A DNA stretch of 64,000 bases from Methylocapsa sp. S129. Lineage in GTDB: Bacteria; Pseudomonadota; Alphaproteobacteria; Rhizobiales; Beijerinckiaceae. The notes under the pieces were generated by a model. It had not been told where the DNA came from, did no database searches, and saw only the letters and a list, made by a program, of their open reading frames with translations. Of the stretch, positions 51,410 to 59,531 are shown in pieces. Every line of letters starts with the position of its first letter. The stretch's first letter is position 1. The translations under genes and the position numbers were made by a program. The stretch lies in the NCBI RefSeq assembly GCF_009765995.1, contig NZ_LMUI01000042.1, forward strand, positions 282,592 to 346,591, in the 5' to 3' direction.

Positions 51410-52408
51410 ATGACGCGCGCGGTCGAAGTTCTGGGTCTGGGCAATTCGCTGGTCGACATCATCGCCGTGACAAGCGACGATTATCTCGTCGCGCAAAAAA
51501 TGCGGAAAGGCGCGATGACGCTGATCGACGAACCCCGCGCGGAAAGCCTTTACGCCGCGCGCGTGGAGCCTACCATCGTGTCGGGCGGTTCGGCGGCCAA
51601 TACCATCGTCGGAGTGGGCTCCTTTGGCGTCAAAGGCGCCTATATCGGCAAAGTGAAGAACGATGCGCTCGGCGGTCACTTCACCCATGACATCCGCGCG
51701 ATGGGTGTGGATTTCACGACGAGCCACGCCGCGGAAGGGCCGGCGACCGGACGCTGCTTCGTCTATGTCACGCCCGACGGCGAGCGCACGATGAACACCT
51801 ATCTTGGCGCCAGTTCGTTTTTGTCGCCCCCCGACGTCGATGAATCGCTCGTGCGCGGCGCCGGCATCATCTATCTCGAAGGCTATATGTGGGACAGGCC
51901 GGCGGCAAAATCCGCGTTTCAGAAGGCCGCGAAGATCGCGCATGAGGCGGGCAGTCGCGTCGCGCTGACGCTGTCGGATTCCTTTTGCGTCGATCGCTTC
52001 CGCTCGGAATTCCTCGATCTCATGCGCAGTGGTTTTGTCGATACGATCTTTTCCAACACCGAAGAGGTTCTCTCGCTCTATCAGACCGCCGATTTCGCGA
52101 CGGCGCTGGACGCGCTACGCGCCGAGCGCGTGCTTGGAATCGTGACGCGGTCGGAAAAGGGCTCGATCGTCCTCGACGGGCCGAACACGCATGAAGTGCC
52201 GGCCTTTCCGATCGATCGGGTCGTCGACACGACGGGCGCCGGCGATCTGTTCGCCTCGGGTTTCCTGGCCGGCATGGCGCGCAGCGCCGATTATGTCACT
52301 TGCGCGCGTCTCGGCGCCCTTGCCGCCGCCGAGATCATCCAGCATCTGGGCGCTCGCCCGCAGGTCGCGCTGGCCGCGCTGGCCGCGCAGCATGGGATCG
52401 CTTTTTAG
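51410..52408 (+). CDS. PfkB-family carbohydrate/nucleoside kinase (adenosine kinase-like)
   Basis: A 332-residue ribokinase-fold kinase. 'LGLGNSLVDIIA' at the N-terminus, 'SGGSAANTIVGVGSFGVKGAYIGKV', and the catalytic 'DTTGAGDLFASGF' with Asp base are present. The sequence resembles the bacterial adenosine/sugar kinase group often annotated as adenosine kinase; the substrate is not proven. ATG at 51410 has AGGGAA about 10 nt upstream. It is divergent from the methyltransferase gene. Confidence 0.88.
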   Translation: MTRAVEVLGLGNSLVDIIAVTSDDYLVAQKMRKGAMTLIDEPRAESLYAARVEPTIVSGGSAANTIVGVGSFGVKGAYIGKVKNDALGGHFTHDIRAMGVDFTTSHAAEGPATGRCFVYVTPDGERTMNTYLGASSFLSPPDVDESLVRGAGIIYLEGYMWDRPAAKSAFQKAAKIAHEAGSRVALTLSDSFCVDRFRSEFLDLMRSGFVDTIFSNTEEVLSLYQTADFATALDALRAERVLGIVTRSEKGSIVLDGPNTHEVPAFPIDRVVDTTGAGDLFASGFLAGMARSADYVTCARLGALAAAEIIQHLGARPQVALAALAAQHGIAF

Positions 52409-52446
52409 AGCGGGGCAAATGAGCAAGCCGCGATCGCTGATCAGCT

Positions 52447-52980
52447 TCACAACTTCGGCGTCCGCACTCGCTGTTTCAGAAATAGCATGAGCATATTTCG
52501 CGCGGACCAGGCGCCGCCGCGGATTTCATCGATCTTCCACTGGCCGTTTTCGCGCACCAGATCGTAGTGGACGATCGACGGTTCGGGCCGCGGATTGTCT
52601 TCCTTGTAGACGAGCGTGACGGCGATGGTCGCTGCCTTTTCGTCGAGCTTCTCAGTGGCGAGCGAGAAACCTGTGAGCGTCAGGCCATTGGTGTCGGCGA
52701 CCAGATCGAAATCGACAGGACCGCCCTCGTCAGCGACCCGCTTCCTGTCCGTCTTCGCCCAGAGCCCGACGAGGGATTTCGACAGATATCGCGGCCTTTC
52801 GCCCTTGTCGATCCAGTTCGGCCCATCGCCCTTCACCGCGGCCTGATAAATAGCCGTGATGACGGCGACGGGATCGGGTGCAGCAGCAGCGGCCAAAGCG
52901 CCGCCGCCCAGAAGCGCCGCTGCGCTCGCAGCGAGAAAGCTGCGTCGACTGAAAACAAAATGGTCGATTGTCTTTCTCAA
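52447..52980 (-). CDS. DUF3828-domain protein with Tat signal
   Basis: A 177-residue secreted protein. The N-terminus has a twin-arginine motif 'SRRSFLAA' followed by a hydrophobic stretch, so Tat export is predicted. The mature part ('VAVITAIYQAAVKGDGPNW', 'TIAVTLVYKEDNPRPEPSIVHYDLVRENGQWKIDEIRGG') fits the DUF3828 fold, related to NTF2-like domains. The start is TTG at 52980 (no in-frame ATG before it). Function unknown. Confidence 0.72.
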   Translation of the reverse strand: MRKTIDHFVFSRRSFLAASAAALLGGGALAAAAAPDPVAVITAIYQAAVKGDGPNWIDKGERPRYLSKSLVGLWAKTDRKRVADEGGPVDFDLVADTNGLTLTGFSLATEKLDEKAATIAVTLVYKEDNPRPEPSIVHYDLVRENGQWKIDEIRGGAWSARNMLMLFLKQRVRTPKL

Positions 52981-53016
52981 AGTTTTTTTCTCATGGCTTG
53001 AAAATGCGACATCGGC

Positions 53017-53928
53017 TCAATTATTGGCGCCGCCGCCGCCAAACGATCCGCCGCCGCCGATGCCGCTTGACGAAGACCCGCTTGACGATCCGCGTTCATC
53101 GTCCCTGCTCGACCCGCCAAGAATGGTCATGCGCGCGAACCAACCCCAGCGTTTCGAAGCGGCGATGCGTTTGCGCGTCGCGGGGATGGCGAGAAGAATC
53201 GTCTGGATGACGCCAATTCCAATCAGCACGGGAATCAGCATGAACAGGAGCACGCCGAGACTCTGGCCGAAGCCTGGCTTCTCGACGGCGGACTTCTCGA
53301 CGACGGGCTGCGCGAAAGGCGCGGGATGCACGAGCGTAAGGATCGCATCGAGGCCGTGGCGCGCCGCGCCGGCGACATCGTCTTTGGCCAGATAAGGTTC
53401 GATGTCATTGGCGATGATAAGACGCGATTGCGCGTCGGTCAGAACGCCTTCGAGGCCATAGCCGACTTCGATGCGCGCCTTCTTTTCCTGCGCTGCGATC
53501 AGCAGCACGATGCCGTCGTTCTTGCCGGCATGGCCGATGCCGTAGCGGCGGCCGATCTGCAGCGTGTCCTCGGCGATCGCGCCCGACGTCAGGCGCCCCT
53601 CGACGACGACGATCATTTGCGCGGCGCCATCCTTGTTGAGCTTTTCGAGCTGCTCCTCCATCGCCGCTTCGTCGGACCGACCAACGAGCAGGCTGTCGGC
53701 CATCACATAATGGGCGAGGGTGGGGTGTTCGACCTCATAGGCCTCCTGCCGCTGCTTGGCGTAACGGACGAAGACGATTGCGACGACGAAGATGAGGATG
53801 ACCAGCCCGAACACAATTTTTGGTTTGGCGCTCTTCGGGCGTTTCGCTCTGGTCGCCTTACGCACATCGCTCGCCGGTTTCGAGTCCGCAGGCGAGGGAT
53901 CGTCAGTCCGGCGTTTCGCTTTGGTCAT
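53017..53928 (-). CDS. TPM-domain membrane protein
   Basis: A 303-residue protein with a basic cytosolic N-terminus, a membrane segment ('IVFGLVILIFVVAIVFV'), a TPM domain (about residues 80-195; 'DGAAQMIVVVEGRLTSG', 'GKNDGIVLLIAAQEKKARIEVGYGLEG'), a second hydrophobic segment and a Gly/Ser-rich C-terminus ending 'GGSFGGGGANN'. This is the YgcG-like architecture; TPM domains occur in photosystem repair and envelope proteins. The ATG at 53928 lies inside a tandem duplication that also continues upstream. Confidence 0.82.
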   Translation of the reverse strand: MTKAKRRTDDPSPADSKPASDVRKATRAKRPKSAKPKIVFGLVILIFVVAIVFVRYAKQRQEAYEVEHPTLAHYVMADSLLVGRSDEAAMEEQLEKLNKDGAAQMIVVVEGRLTSGAIAEDTLQIGRRYGIGHAGKNDGIVLLIAAQEKKARIEVGYGLEGVLTDAQSRLIIANDIEPYLAKDDVAGAARHGLDAILTLVHPAPFAQPVVEKSAVEKPGFGQSLGVLLFMLIPVLIGIGVIQTILLAIPATRKRIAASKRWGWFARMTILGGSSRDDERGSSSGSSSSGIGGGGSFGGGGANN

Positions 53929-53973
53929 TTTGCGCTCATCGCTCGCCAGCTTCGCGTCTATTGGCGAACGGTC
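53833..53973. repeat. Imperfect tandem duplication at the start of the TPM-domain gene
   Basis: Two adjacent units of about 70 bp (53905-53973 and 53833-53904) encode similar basic segments in the same minus-strand frame: the first 'DRSPIDAKLASDERKM' is upstream of and across the ATG at 53928, the second 'DDPSPADSKPASDVRKA' is inside the protein. About two thirds of the residues match. The upstream unit has no ATG/GTG/TTG of its own and is closed by a stop at 53983. Confidence 0.7.
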
Positions 53974-54053
53974 GCCAGCTTCTTACGGTCTCGGTCCTGA
54001 TCGGCGTATGTTTGAGAAGCAGAATCCAGCCCGCTTCGGTTCTGCGGCGGTCG

Positions 54054-55118
54054 TCACTGGACCGCGGTCACGGTAAAGCCCGCCTCGCGCAACAAGGCGA
54101 CGAGCCCGCCTTTGCCGGCAAGATGAAGCGCCCCCACCGCGACAAAAGCGCCGCCAGCCTCGATCAGCGGGCGCATGCGCTCGGCCATGATCTTGTTGCG
54201 TCCGCCCAGCAGATGCTGGGCCACTTCGTCCTCCGCCTCGGTTTCCTGCCGCGTCAATATCTGGCTGGCGTCGATGACGGGCAGAATTTCACCGGGCTTC
54301 CCCTCGACATAAAGATCGAGCAAGGTTGCATAGATATCATCGCTGACATCGGGGTTCCTGGCGGTGTTCACAAGAACAGTCGCCGCCAGCGACGGGTCCA
54401 TCGACGACAGAACATCGGTCTGTTCGGCCACGGTCTCCAGGCCGACGACCTTCACGCCGAGGTCCTTGCCCATTTGCGCGATGACCTGATCGACGATCGG
54501 CAAGGCGCGCGCCTGCCTGGCGACCTCGCAGGCCGGCGATTCCGTCAGCGCCACAAGAAACCAGGCGCGAAGATGATGCGCCATAACGGCGTTGACGCCG
54601 CGCGCCGCCAGATTTGTCTCGATGAGCGTCGTGTCTTCGGGCGAAGCGAGGCCAGCCAGCGTGTCGCCATCGCGCGCCAGAGCCTTGACCATCATCGCCG
54701 CGCCCATCTCGGCCAAGGCGAATGTGTCGAACGGACCGCCAAGTTCCGTGGCGACGACTTTGGCGCCGACGATATGAGCCGCTGCTGTCTTTGCGATGGC
54801 GATGGCGCGTTCATCGGTCGAATGGATCGTGCCGAACAGAAAGGACGGCGCGGCATTCGGCTTGTCGATGCGCCACAACAGGCCCTGGCCGTTGATAAGC
54901 CAATCGCTGCGAGCCTCCCGCGCCCAGGCAAGCGCCTGGGGGTAAGAGGCCGCTCGTTGTGAAAGATCGTGGCCTTGGCAATCGGGCGCCGCGGCCGGCG
55001 CCTCTTGCGCAAGGCTTGGAGGCGAGGGCGCGGCGAAAAGCAGCGCGAGAGCGATGGCCCAGGCCCGTGCAAAGCGCCGAACAATACGCCTTCGGCAGAG
55101 CGACGCCCGACCGGTCAC
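54054..55118 (-). CDS. TraB/GumN-family protein
   Basis: A 354-residue exported protein: signal peptide in the first about 38 residues ('[19 protein letters not shown]'), then the TraB/GumN domain with '[13 protein letters not shown]', '[13 protein letters not shown]' and '[30 protein letters not shown]' near the end. GxH and E motifs are typical of this family, related to Tiki/erythromycin-esterase-like metalloproteases. GTG at 55118 overlaps the coaA stop (GTGA), so the longer frame through coaA was not used. Function in bacteria is not established. Confidence 0.87.
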   Translation of the reverse strand: MTGRASLCRRRIVRRFARAWAIALALLFAAPSPPSLAQEAPAAAPDCQGHDLSQRAASYPQALAWAREARSDWLINGQGLLWRIDKPNAAPSFLFGTIHSTDERAIAIAKTAAAHIVGAKVVATELGGPFDTFALAEMGAAMMVKALARDGDTLAGLASPEDTTLIETNLAARGVNAVMAHHLRAWFLVALTESPACEVARQARALPIVDQVIAQMGKDLGVKVVGLETVAEQTDVLSSMDPSLAATVLVNTARNPDVSDDIYATLLDLYVEGKPGEILPVIDASQILTRQETEAEDEVAQHLLGGRNKIMAERMRPLIEAGGAFVAVGALHLAGKGGLVALLREAGFTVTAVQ

Positions 55119-56092
55119 AGCTTGCGCAACGCGACTTCCTCGATCCGATGGCTCGCGCCCTTGGTCAGCAACAGGCTTGCGCGGGGCCGCGTCGGCAGGA
55201 TGTTTTCCTGAAGATTGACGAGATTGATGCGCGTCCAGATTGCGCGCGCGATCGCCTGCGCCGCGTCGTCGCCAAGATCGGCATATTTGTGAAAATAGCT
55301 GCGCGGGTCGCGGAACGCCGTTTCGCGAAGCCGCATGAAGCGCGCGACATACCATTTTTCGAGCAGCGCCTCGTCGGCGTGCAGGAATACCGAAAAATCA
55401 AAAAAGTCCGAGACGAACGGGATCATCTTGTCCTCGCGCGACAAGCGATTGGGCAAGAGGACGTTGAGGCCCTCGACGATCAGAATGTCGGGCCGGTCGA
55501 CCGTGATCGTCTCGCCGGGCACGACGTCATAGACCAGATGCGAATAGACCGGCGCGACGACATTATGCTTGCCCGCCTTGACGTCCGACAGGAAGCGGAT
55601 CAACGCCGTGCCGTCATAGCTTTCTGGAAAGCCCTTGCGCTCCATCAGGCCTTCGCGGTTCAGCACTGCATTGGGACGCAGGAAGCCGTCCGTCGTCACC
55701 AACTGGACCTTCGGCGTATTGGGCCAGCGCGTCAGCAGCGCCTGCAGCACGCGCGCCGTCGTCGACTTGCCGACAGCGACCGAGCCGGCAATGCCAATGA
55801 TATAGGGCACCTTGCCGTCGTCGGCGCCCAGAAATCTTTGCGTCGCTTTAAACAGGCCCTGCGTCGCCGCGACATAGAGCGCAAGCAGCCGCGATAGCGG
55901 CAGATAGATCGCGATCACCTCTTCGAGCGAAATCGGATCGTGCATCGATTCCAGTTTGCGCAGATCCTCGATGTTGAGGGTCAGTTGCGTGTCGGCGCGC
56001 AGTTTCGCCCATTCGTCGCGGGTGAAGCGCCGAAAAGGCGAAGCGACCGCCTCGGGAATTTGCGCTGGCGCCGGATTGTTCATATCCAACAT
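55115..56092 (-). CDS. coaA: Pantothenate kinase (type I)
   Basis: CoaA phosphorylates pantothenate, the first and rate-limiting step of CoA synthesis. The 325-residue protein has '[10 protein letters not shown]', the P-loop 'GSVAVGKST', '[13 protein letters not shown]', '[12 protein letters not shown]', '[11 protein letters not shown]' and '[14 protein letters not shown]'. It follows hisE by 76 bp on the same strand and is coupled to the TraB-like gene. The hisE-coaA pair is common in alphaproteobacteria. Confidence 0.95.
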   Translation of the reverse strand: MLDMNNPAPAQIPEAVASPFRRFTRDEWAKLRADTQLTLNIEDLRKLESMHDPISLEEVIAIYLPLSRLLALYVAATQGLFKATQRFLGADDGKVPYIIGIAGSVAVGKSTTARVLQALLTRWPNTPKVQLVTTDGFLRPNAVLNREGLMERKGFPESYDGTALIRFLSDVKAGKHNVVAPVYSHLVYDVVPGETITVDRPDILIVEGLNVLLPNRLSREDKMIPFVSDFFDFSVFLHADEALLEKWYVARFMRLRETAFRDPRSYFHKYADLGDDAAQAIARAIWTRINLVNLQENILPTRPRASLLLTKGASHRIEEVALRKL

Positions 56093-56168
56093 GAGACCTC
56101 AAGCAACACTGCGCGGCTTTGCGCCGCATAGGGGACCGTTCTTCGCCGGCGCAATGACCTTTCCAGCG

Positions 56169-56483
56169 TCACGAGGCGCGCGACGCCTTTTCCTCATGCC
56201 CCGAGCGGGTGGTTCGCCGTTCAAGCTCGCCAAGCACGTCGCCGAGCGAAACCTCGCGCGACTTGAGCACGACAAGCAGATGGTAGAGCACGTCGGCCGC
56301 CTCCGCGCGCAAAGCTTCGTCGCTCTGCCCCACCGCGGCGATGACCAATTCCACCGCCTCCTCGCCAAACTTCTTGGCCGCCCCGCGCGGCCCTTTTTCG
56401 AGCAGCGAGCGCGTATAGGACTTTTCGCTGCTGGCCTGGGCGCGCAGCGCGATGGTTCTGGCGAGATCGTCAAGAGAAAACAT
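56169..56483 (-). CDS. hisE: Phosphoribosyl-ATP pyrophosphatase
   Basis: HisE hydrolyses phosphoribosyl-ATP to phosphoribosyl-AMP in histidine synthesis. The 104-residue protein shows the MazG-like core 'SYTRSLLEKGPRGAAKKFGEEAVELVIAA' and 'RAEAADVLYHLLVVLKSR' with the metal-binding Glu and Asp residues. Usually hisF lies directly upstream; here the upstream neighbour is an outer-membrane protein gene after a 214-bp gap, so the his cluster is broken. Confidence 0.92.
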   Translation of the reverse strand: MFSLDDLARTIALRAQASSEKSYTRSLLEKGPRGAAKKFGEEAVELVIAAVGQSDEALRAEAADVLYHLLVVLKSREVSLGDVLGELERRTTRSGHEEKASRAS

Positions 56484-56697
56484 GAAGCAAGGCGGTTCCG
56501 CGAGGGAGGAGCGAAACGCCTATTGTGACGCCGAAACAGGCAGATGTCGAGGAAGCGGGCAGCTTGTCGCCTCGGAGGCCGGGCTTGAAGACAAAACTGG
56601 CGTTCGTCCGACGCCGAGCCGACGCCGGACGTCCAGGACATGGGAGCCGGCGCTTGCGAATCCGGCGGTGAAGAACCGCGCTCGCGCCTATCTTTGC

Positions 56698-57585
56698 TTA
56701 ATATTTCCCGCCGACGGGGCCGCCCCAAGAATAGTTCACGCCGACGCGCACGATATCGTCGGCGACCCGGCCGCTCGCTCTGAAAGTCCCATCGAAGGGG
56801 CCTGTCCTGACGGCGAAGCTGTTGCTGACGCGGCCAAAGTCCACGTGCAGATATTCGAGCTTGCCCGTCCAACCGCCGCCGAGCGCGGTTTCCACGCCGC
56901 CGCCGAGCGCCCATCCCGCCTTGATCTGGTTGAAGGCCCCTGCGCCCGATTCGCCTGACGTACACGGAGCGACGCAGACGCTCCCCGCCGGCAAGGCGAA
57001 ATTCGCGTCGGTCCTTATCTCGCCGAGGCTCAGGCCGCCGGTTGCGTAAACAAGCCAACGATCCGTCGGCGTGACGCCAACCCGCCCACGCAACGTGGCG
57101 AACCATGGCAGGCTCCGGGCGTAATCCAATGTTCCCGTCGTGAGGGTCGGCGGCGGCGGCGCGCAGGGCGCGATACAAATATGCGGAATAACGGCCGTAT
57201 CTGAGAGCACCGCGTCGCGTTGCTGGCTGGTGGCCTGGAAGTCGCCTTCGAGGCCAAAAACCATCCCGTTCGCCTGAAAATTATAGCCGCCCTGATAACC
57301 TCCTAGAACGCCGCCCATGGCCTGGGACGCCGAGCCGATGGGGGTTTCGATCACGCCGGAATGGGAAGCTTTGTCGAAGACCACATTCGAACTGGAGCGT
57401 CCCCAGCTTCCCCCGACGTTCGCGCCGATGTAGAAACCGCTCCAATTGTAAGGCGCCGCCAGGGCCAACATTGGGGCATTCGGCGCCGGGGCGACGGCCG
57501 GGCCGTCAGCCTTCGCCTCGTGACTCCATGCGACGCCAACAAACACGGCGACCGCCAGCCCTAACCTGACTATCATCCCTGACAT
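56698..57585 (-). CDS. Outer-membrane beta-barrel protein
   Basis: A 295-residue protein with a signal peptide (about 1-27, ending 'SHEAKA') and 'YNWSGFYIGANVGGSWG', the start of the Omp25/RopB-type eight-stranded barrel. 'GGYQGGYNFQANGMVFGLEGDF' and the closing 'VRVGVNYSWG' are typical. Two Cys residues in an extracellular-loop-like position ('CIAPCAPPPP') are unusual, and 'CVAPC' occurs later. The C-terminus ends 'GGPVGGKY' rather than in a Phe. ATG at 57585 has AGGA 6 nt upstream. Confidence 0.85.
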   Translation of the reverse strand: MSGMIVRLGLAVAVFVGVAWSHEAKADGPAVAPAPNAPMLALAAPYNWSGFYIGANVGGSWGRSSSNVVFDKASHSGVIETPIGSASQAMGGVLGGYQGGYNFQANGMVFGLEGDFQATSQQRDAVLSDTAVIPHICIAPCAPPPPTLTTGTLDYARSLPWFATLRGRVGVTPTDRWLVYATGGLSLGEIRTDANFALPAGSVCVAPCTSGESGAGAFNQIKAGWALGGGVETALGGGWTGKLEYLHVDFGRVSNSFAVRTGPFDGTFRASGRVADDIVRVGVNYSWGGPVGGKY

Positions 57586-57670
57586 CGGTGTTCCTGATAT
57601 CCCAGACGCGACCGGCCGGCGCGGCGGTTTTCACGCCGCAACCGTCCGCATCGCATGGCGCCGCGTCGCC

Positions 57671-57949
57671 CTAGCGGTGGCAAGTTTCGCGATATTGTTC
57701 GCAAGTCCCCTGGCCTTGAACGCCCAGTTGATCCTTGTGGAGGCACTGGTAGCGCAATTGCCAGCATATCTGCCGTTGGCAGGTCGCGCGGTATGTCGCG
57801 CAATTGCCCCCGCCTTGCTCGCCGAGTTGGTCTTTGTGTTCGCAGGCGAGGCGTAATTCCTCACAACGTCCTGATATGGCGAAGGCCGAAGTGGGCAGAG
57901 CGATAAGAATTGCCGTCGCGGCGGCGATGATGGAAGCGTGTAGGCGCAT
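57671..57949 (-). CDS. Small secreted Cys-rich protein with duplicated motif
   Basis: A 92-residue protein with a signal peptide (about 1-24, ending 'SAFA'). The mature part is two copies of one unit: residues 29-57 and 62-90, each with Cys spacing C-x6-C-x13-C-x6-C, and both carrying 'HKDQLG.QG.G.C..YR.TC'. The eight cysteines (29, 36, 50, 57, 62, 69, 83, 90) could make four disulfides in the periplasm or outside the cell. No known family is recognised. ATG at 57949 has AGGGAG 9 nt upstream. It lies between an outer-membrane protein gene and an AraC regulator. Confidence 0.7.
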   Translation of the reverse strand: MRLHASIIAAATAILIALPTSAFAISGRCEELRLACEHKDQLGEQGGGNCATYRATCQRQICWQLRYQCLHKDQLGVQGQGTCEQYRETCHR

Positions 57950-58171
57950 GAAATGGTTCTCCCTGACCCGTTCTTGGGTTGTGTTCACGTCTCTCTCCGA
58001 GCCTCCGGCCACGGAGAGCCCGTTTGGAGAGTCCGCATCAAACTATCGACCGGGAAATCGCCTGTCTTGGACCAAGCGGCACAGGCCTAGGGCTGGACGG
58101 AACACGAAAGTATCTTTTCGCCGATCTCTTGGCGGCCGATCGGGAGTCGTCGCGCCGGCTGCGGATGCGCT

Positions 58172-59134
58172 CTATCTTTCGCCGCCGCGCCGCGCGGCGG
58201 CGCGGATGTCGGACGGCGTCGCCTCATAGCGCCGGCGAAAGCAGCGGTTGAAATAGGACAGGTCGTCGAACCCGGCCTCAAAAGCGATGGCGCTGATCGA
58301 GCTGCCGTCCAGGCGTGATGCGACAAGCAGCCTATGGGCGCGCGCCAGCCGCTGACCCAACACGAAATCGGTGAAGGTCGTTTCCTCGCCTTGGAAGAGC
58401 GAGCGAATATAGCGCGGGGACACGCCATGGCGCGCGGCGAGAGCATCCGCCGAAAGCCAGTTCGCGCCGATATTGGCGATCACATCCGCCTTGATCGCGT
58501 GAACACGGGCGATCCGCACGCCTCGTCCCTTGGCGATCTCCGTCGCGTCGCGCGTGGCGCCGAGCGCGAGAGCCCCCAGATCGTAGATATGGTCGGCCGC
58601 GATCCGCTGCAGATCCAGGGTTGAGCGCGGGAACTCCGGGTTCATAAGGCGGACGTACGACGTCAGCAGCCGCAGCGCCTGATTGTCCCTCGCCATCGGT
58701 CGAAGCACGCTGGAATCGACGTCCGCGAGCTGCTCGGCCAGCTTTTTTCGTTCGAAACGAAGGTTGATGACCTGCGTTTGCGTGTGGGCGACAAAACATG
58801 CTTGGGCGTCATTGGCGGTCACGATCGCCTGACCGTCCCTGATGGTTTCTTCTCGCCCGTGTTGCTGGGCCGTTCCGCTGCCCGCCCGTAGAATAACGAG
58901 AATGAGATCGTCGTTATCGATAAGCGGGGTTGTGAGGCTGTTGCGCATCGGGGAGAGCGAACCAGCGCCGATGCCCAACCCCGGCAAAGACTGCAACGTC
59001 ATATCCACTTCAAACAACGCGCCTGGCTTCGGCTCCATCTCGAATTTGAGGATTTTGCGGCCGAACACTTCACGGAACGTTTCGGCGCGATGCTCCGGCG
59101 GCAAGGCGGCGGTGGAAATTCGCAAAACATCCAT
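58172..59134 (-). CDS. AraC-family transcriptional regulator
   Basis: A 320-residue regulator: an N-terminal AraC-binding-like sensor domain (about 1-180, with 'LILVILRAGSGTAQQHGREET') and a C-terminal double helix-turn-helix ('ALAARHGVSPRYIRSLF', 'SAIAFEAGFDDLSYFNRCFRRRYEATPSDIR'). The ATG at 59134 gives family length; the frame is open to 59440 with unconserved sequence. It lies downstream of the autotransporter gene on the same strand and upstream of the Cys-rich gene, so it may control either (inference). Confidence 0.9.
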   Translation of the reverse strand: MDVLRISTAALPPEHRAETFREVFGRKILKFEMEPKPGALFEVDMTLQSLPGLGIGAGSLSPMRNSLTTPLIDNDDLILVILRAGSGTAQQHGREETIRDGQAIVTANDAQACFVAHTQTQVINLRFERKKLAEQLADVDSSVLRPMARDNQALRLLTSYVRLMNPEFPRSTLDLQRIAADHIYDLGALALGATRDATEIAKGRGVRIARVHAIKADVIANIGANWLSADALAARHGVSPRYIRSLFQGEETTFTDFVLGQRLARAHRLLVASRLDGSSISAIAFEAGFDDLSYFNRCFRRRYEATPSDIRAAARRGGER

Positions 59135-59253
59135 GTCCTGGCCCGAGCCTTCTCGCCGACAGGCGAAGCGCTGTCTTGAAACTCTGGAAGCGTGATTCCG
59201 ACACGCGCTCCAGGACCTGCCAGGTCGACACTCCCCAGACAGCGCCCGCCCCG

Positions 59254-59279
59254 ACGCCAAATCTGCGACGATCTGGCGT
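59254..59279. promoter_or_regulatory. Imperfect inverted repeat between the autotransporter and AraC genes
   Basis: ACGCCAAATC (59254-59263) and GATCTGGCGT (59270-59279) form a 10-bp stem with one mismatch and a 6-bp spacer, about 120 bp before the AraC start. It could be a regulator site or a terminator for the autotransporter. The rest of the 397-bp gap (59135-59531) shows no supported gene. Confidence 0.4.
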
Positions 59280-59531
59280 TTTGGGCAAGCCGGAGCTCTT
59301 TTACGGGATGGAGTGACCGCCGCCGCGCGGGCTCGATGCGCGCGAACGGAGACGCCTTTACGGCATAATCTGCGAATATGAGACGCCCAAACGCGCCCAC
59401 AGCGAAAATTGCAGCGATGGCGTGGGAGGCGCTCTTTCAAACTCCGCCAGTGACGACAACCATCTTGGCATAGCGCTCGACCGCCGAGCAGAGCGCCTGC
59501 GCTATCGTCGCAATTTGGAAAGGGCTGACGA

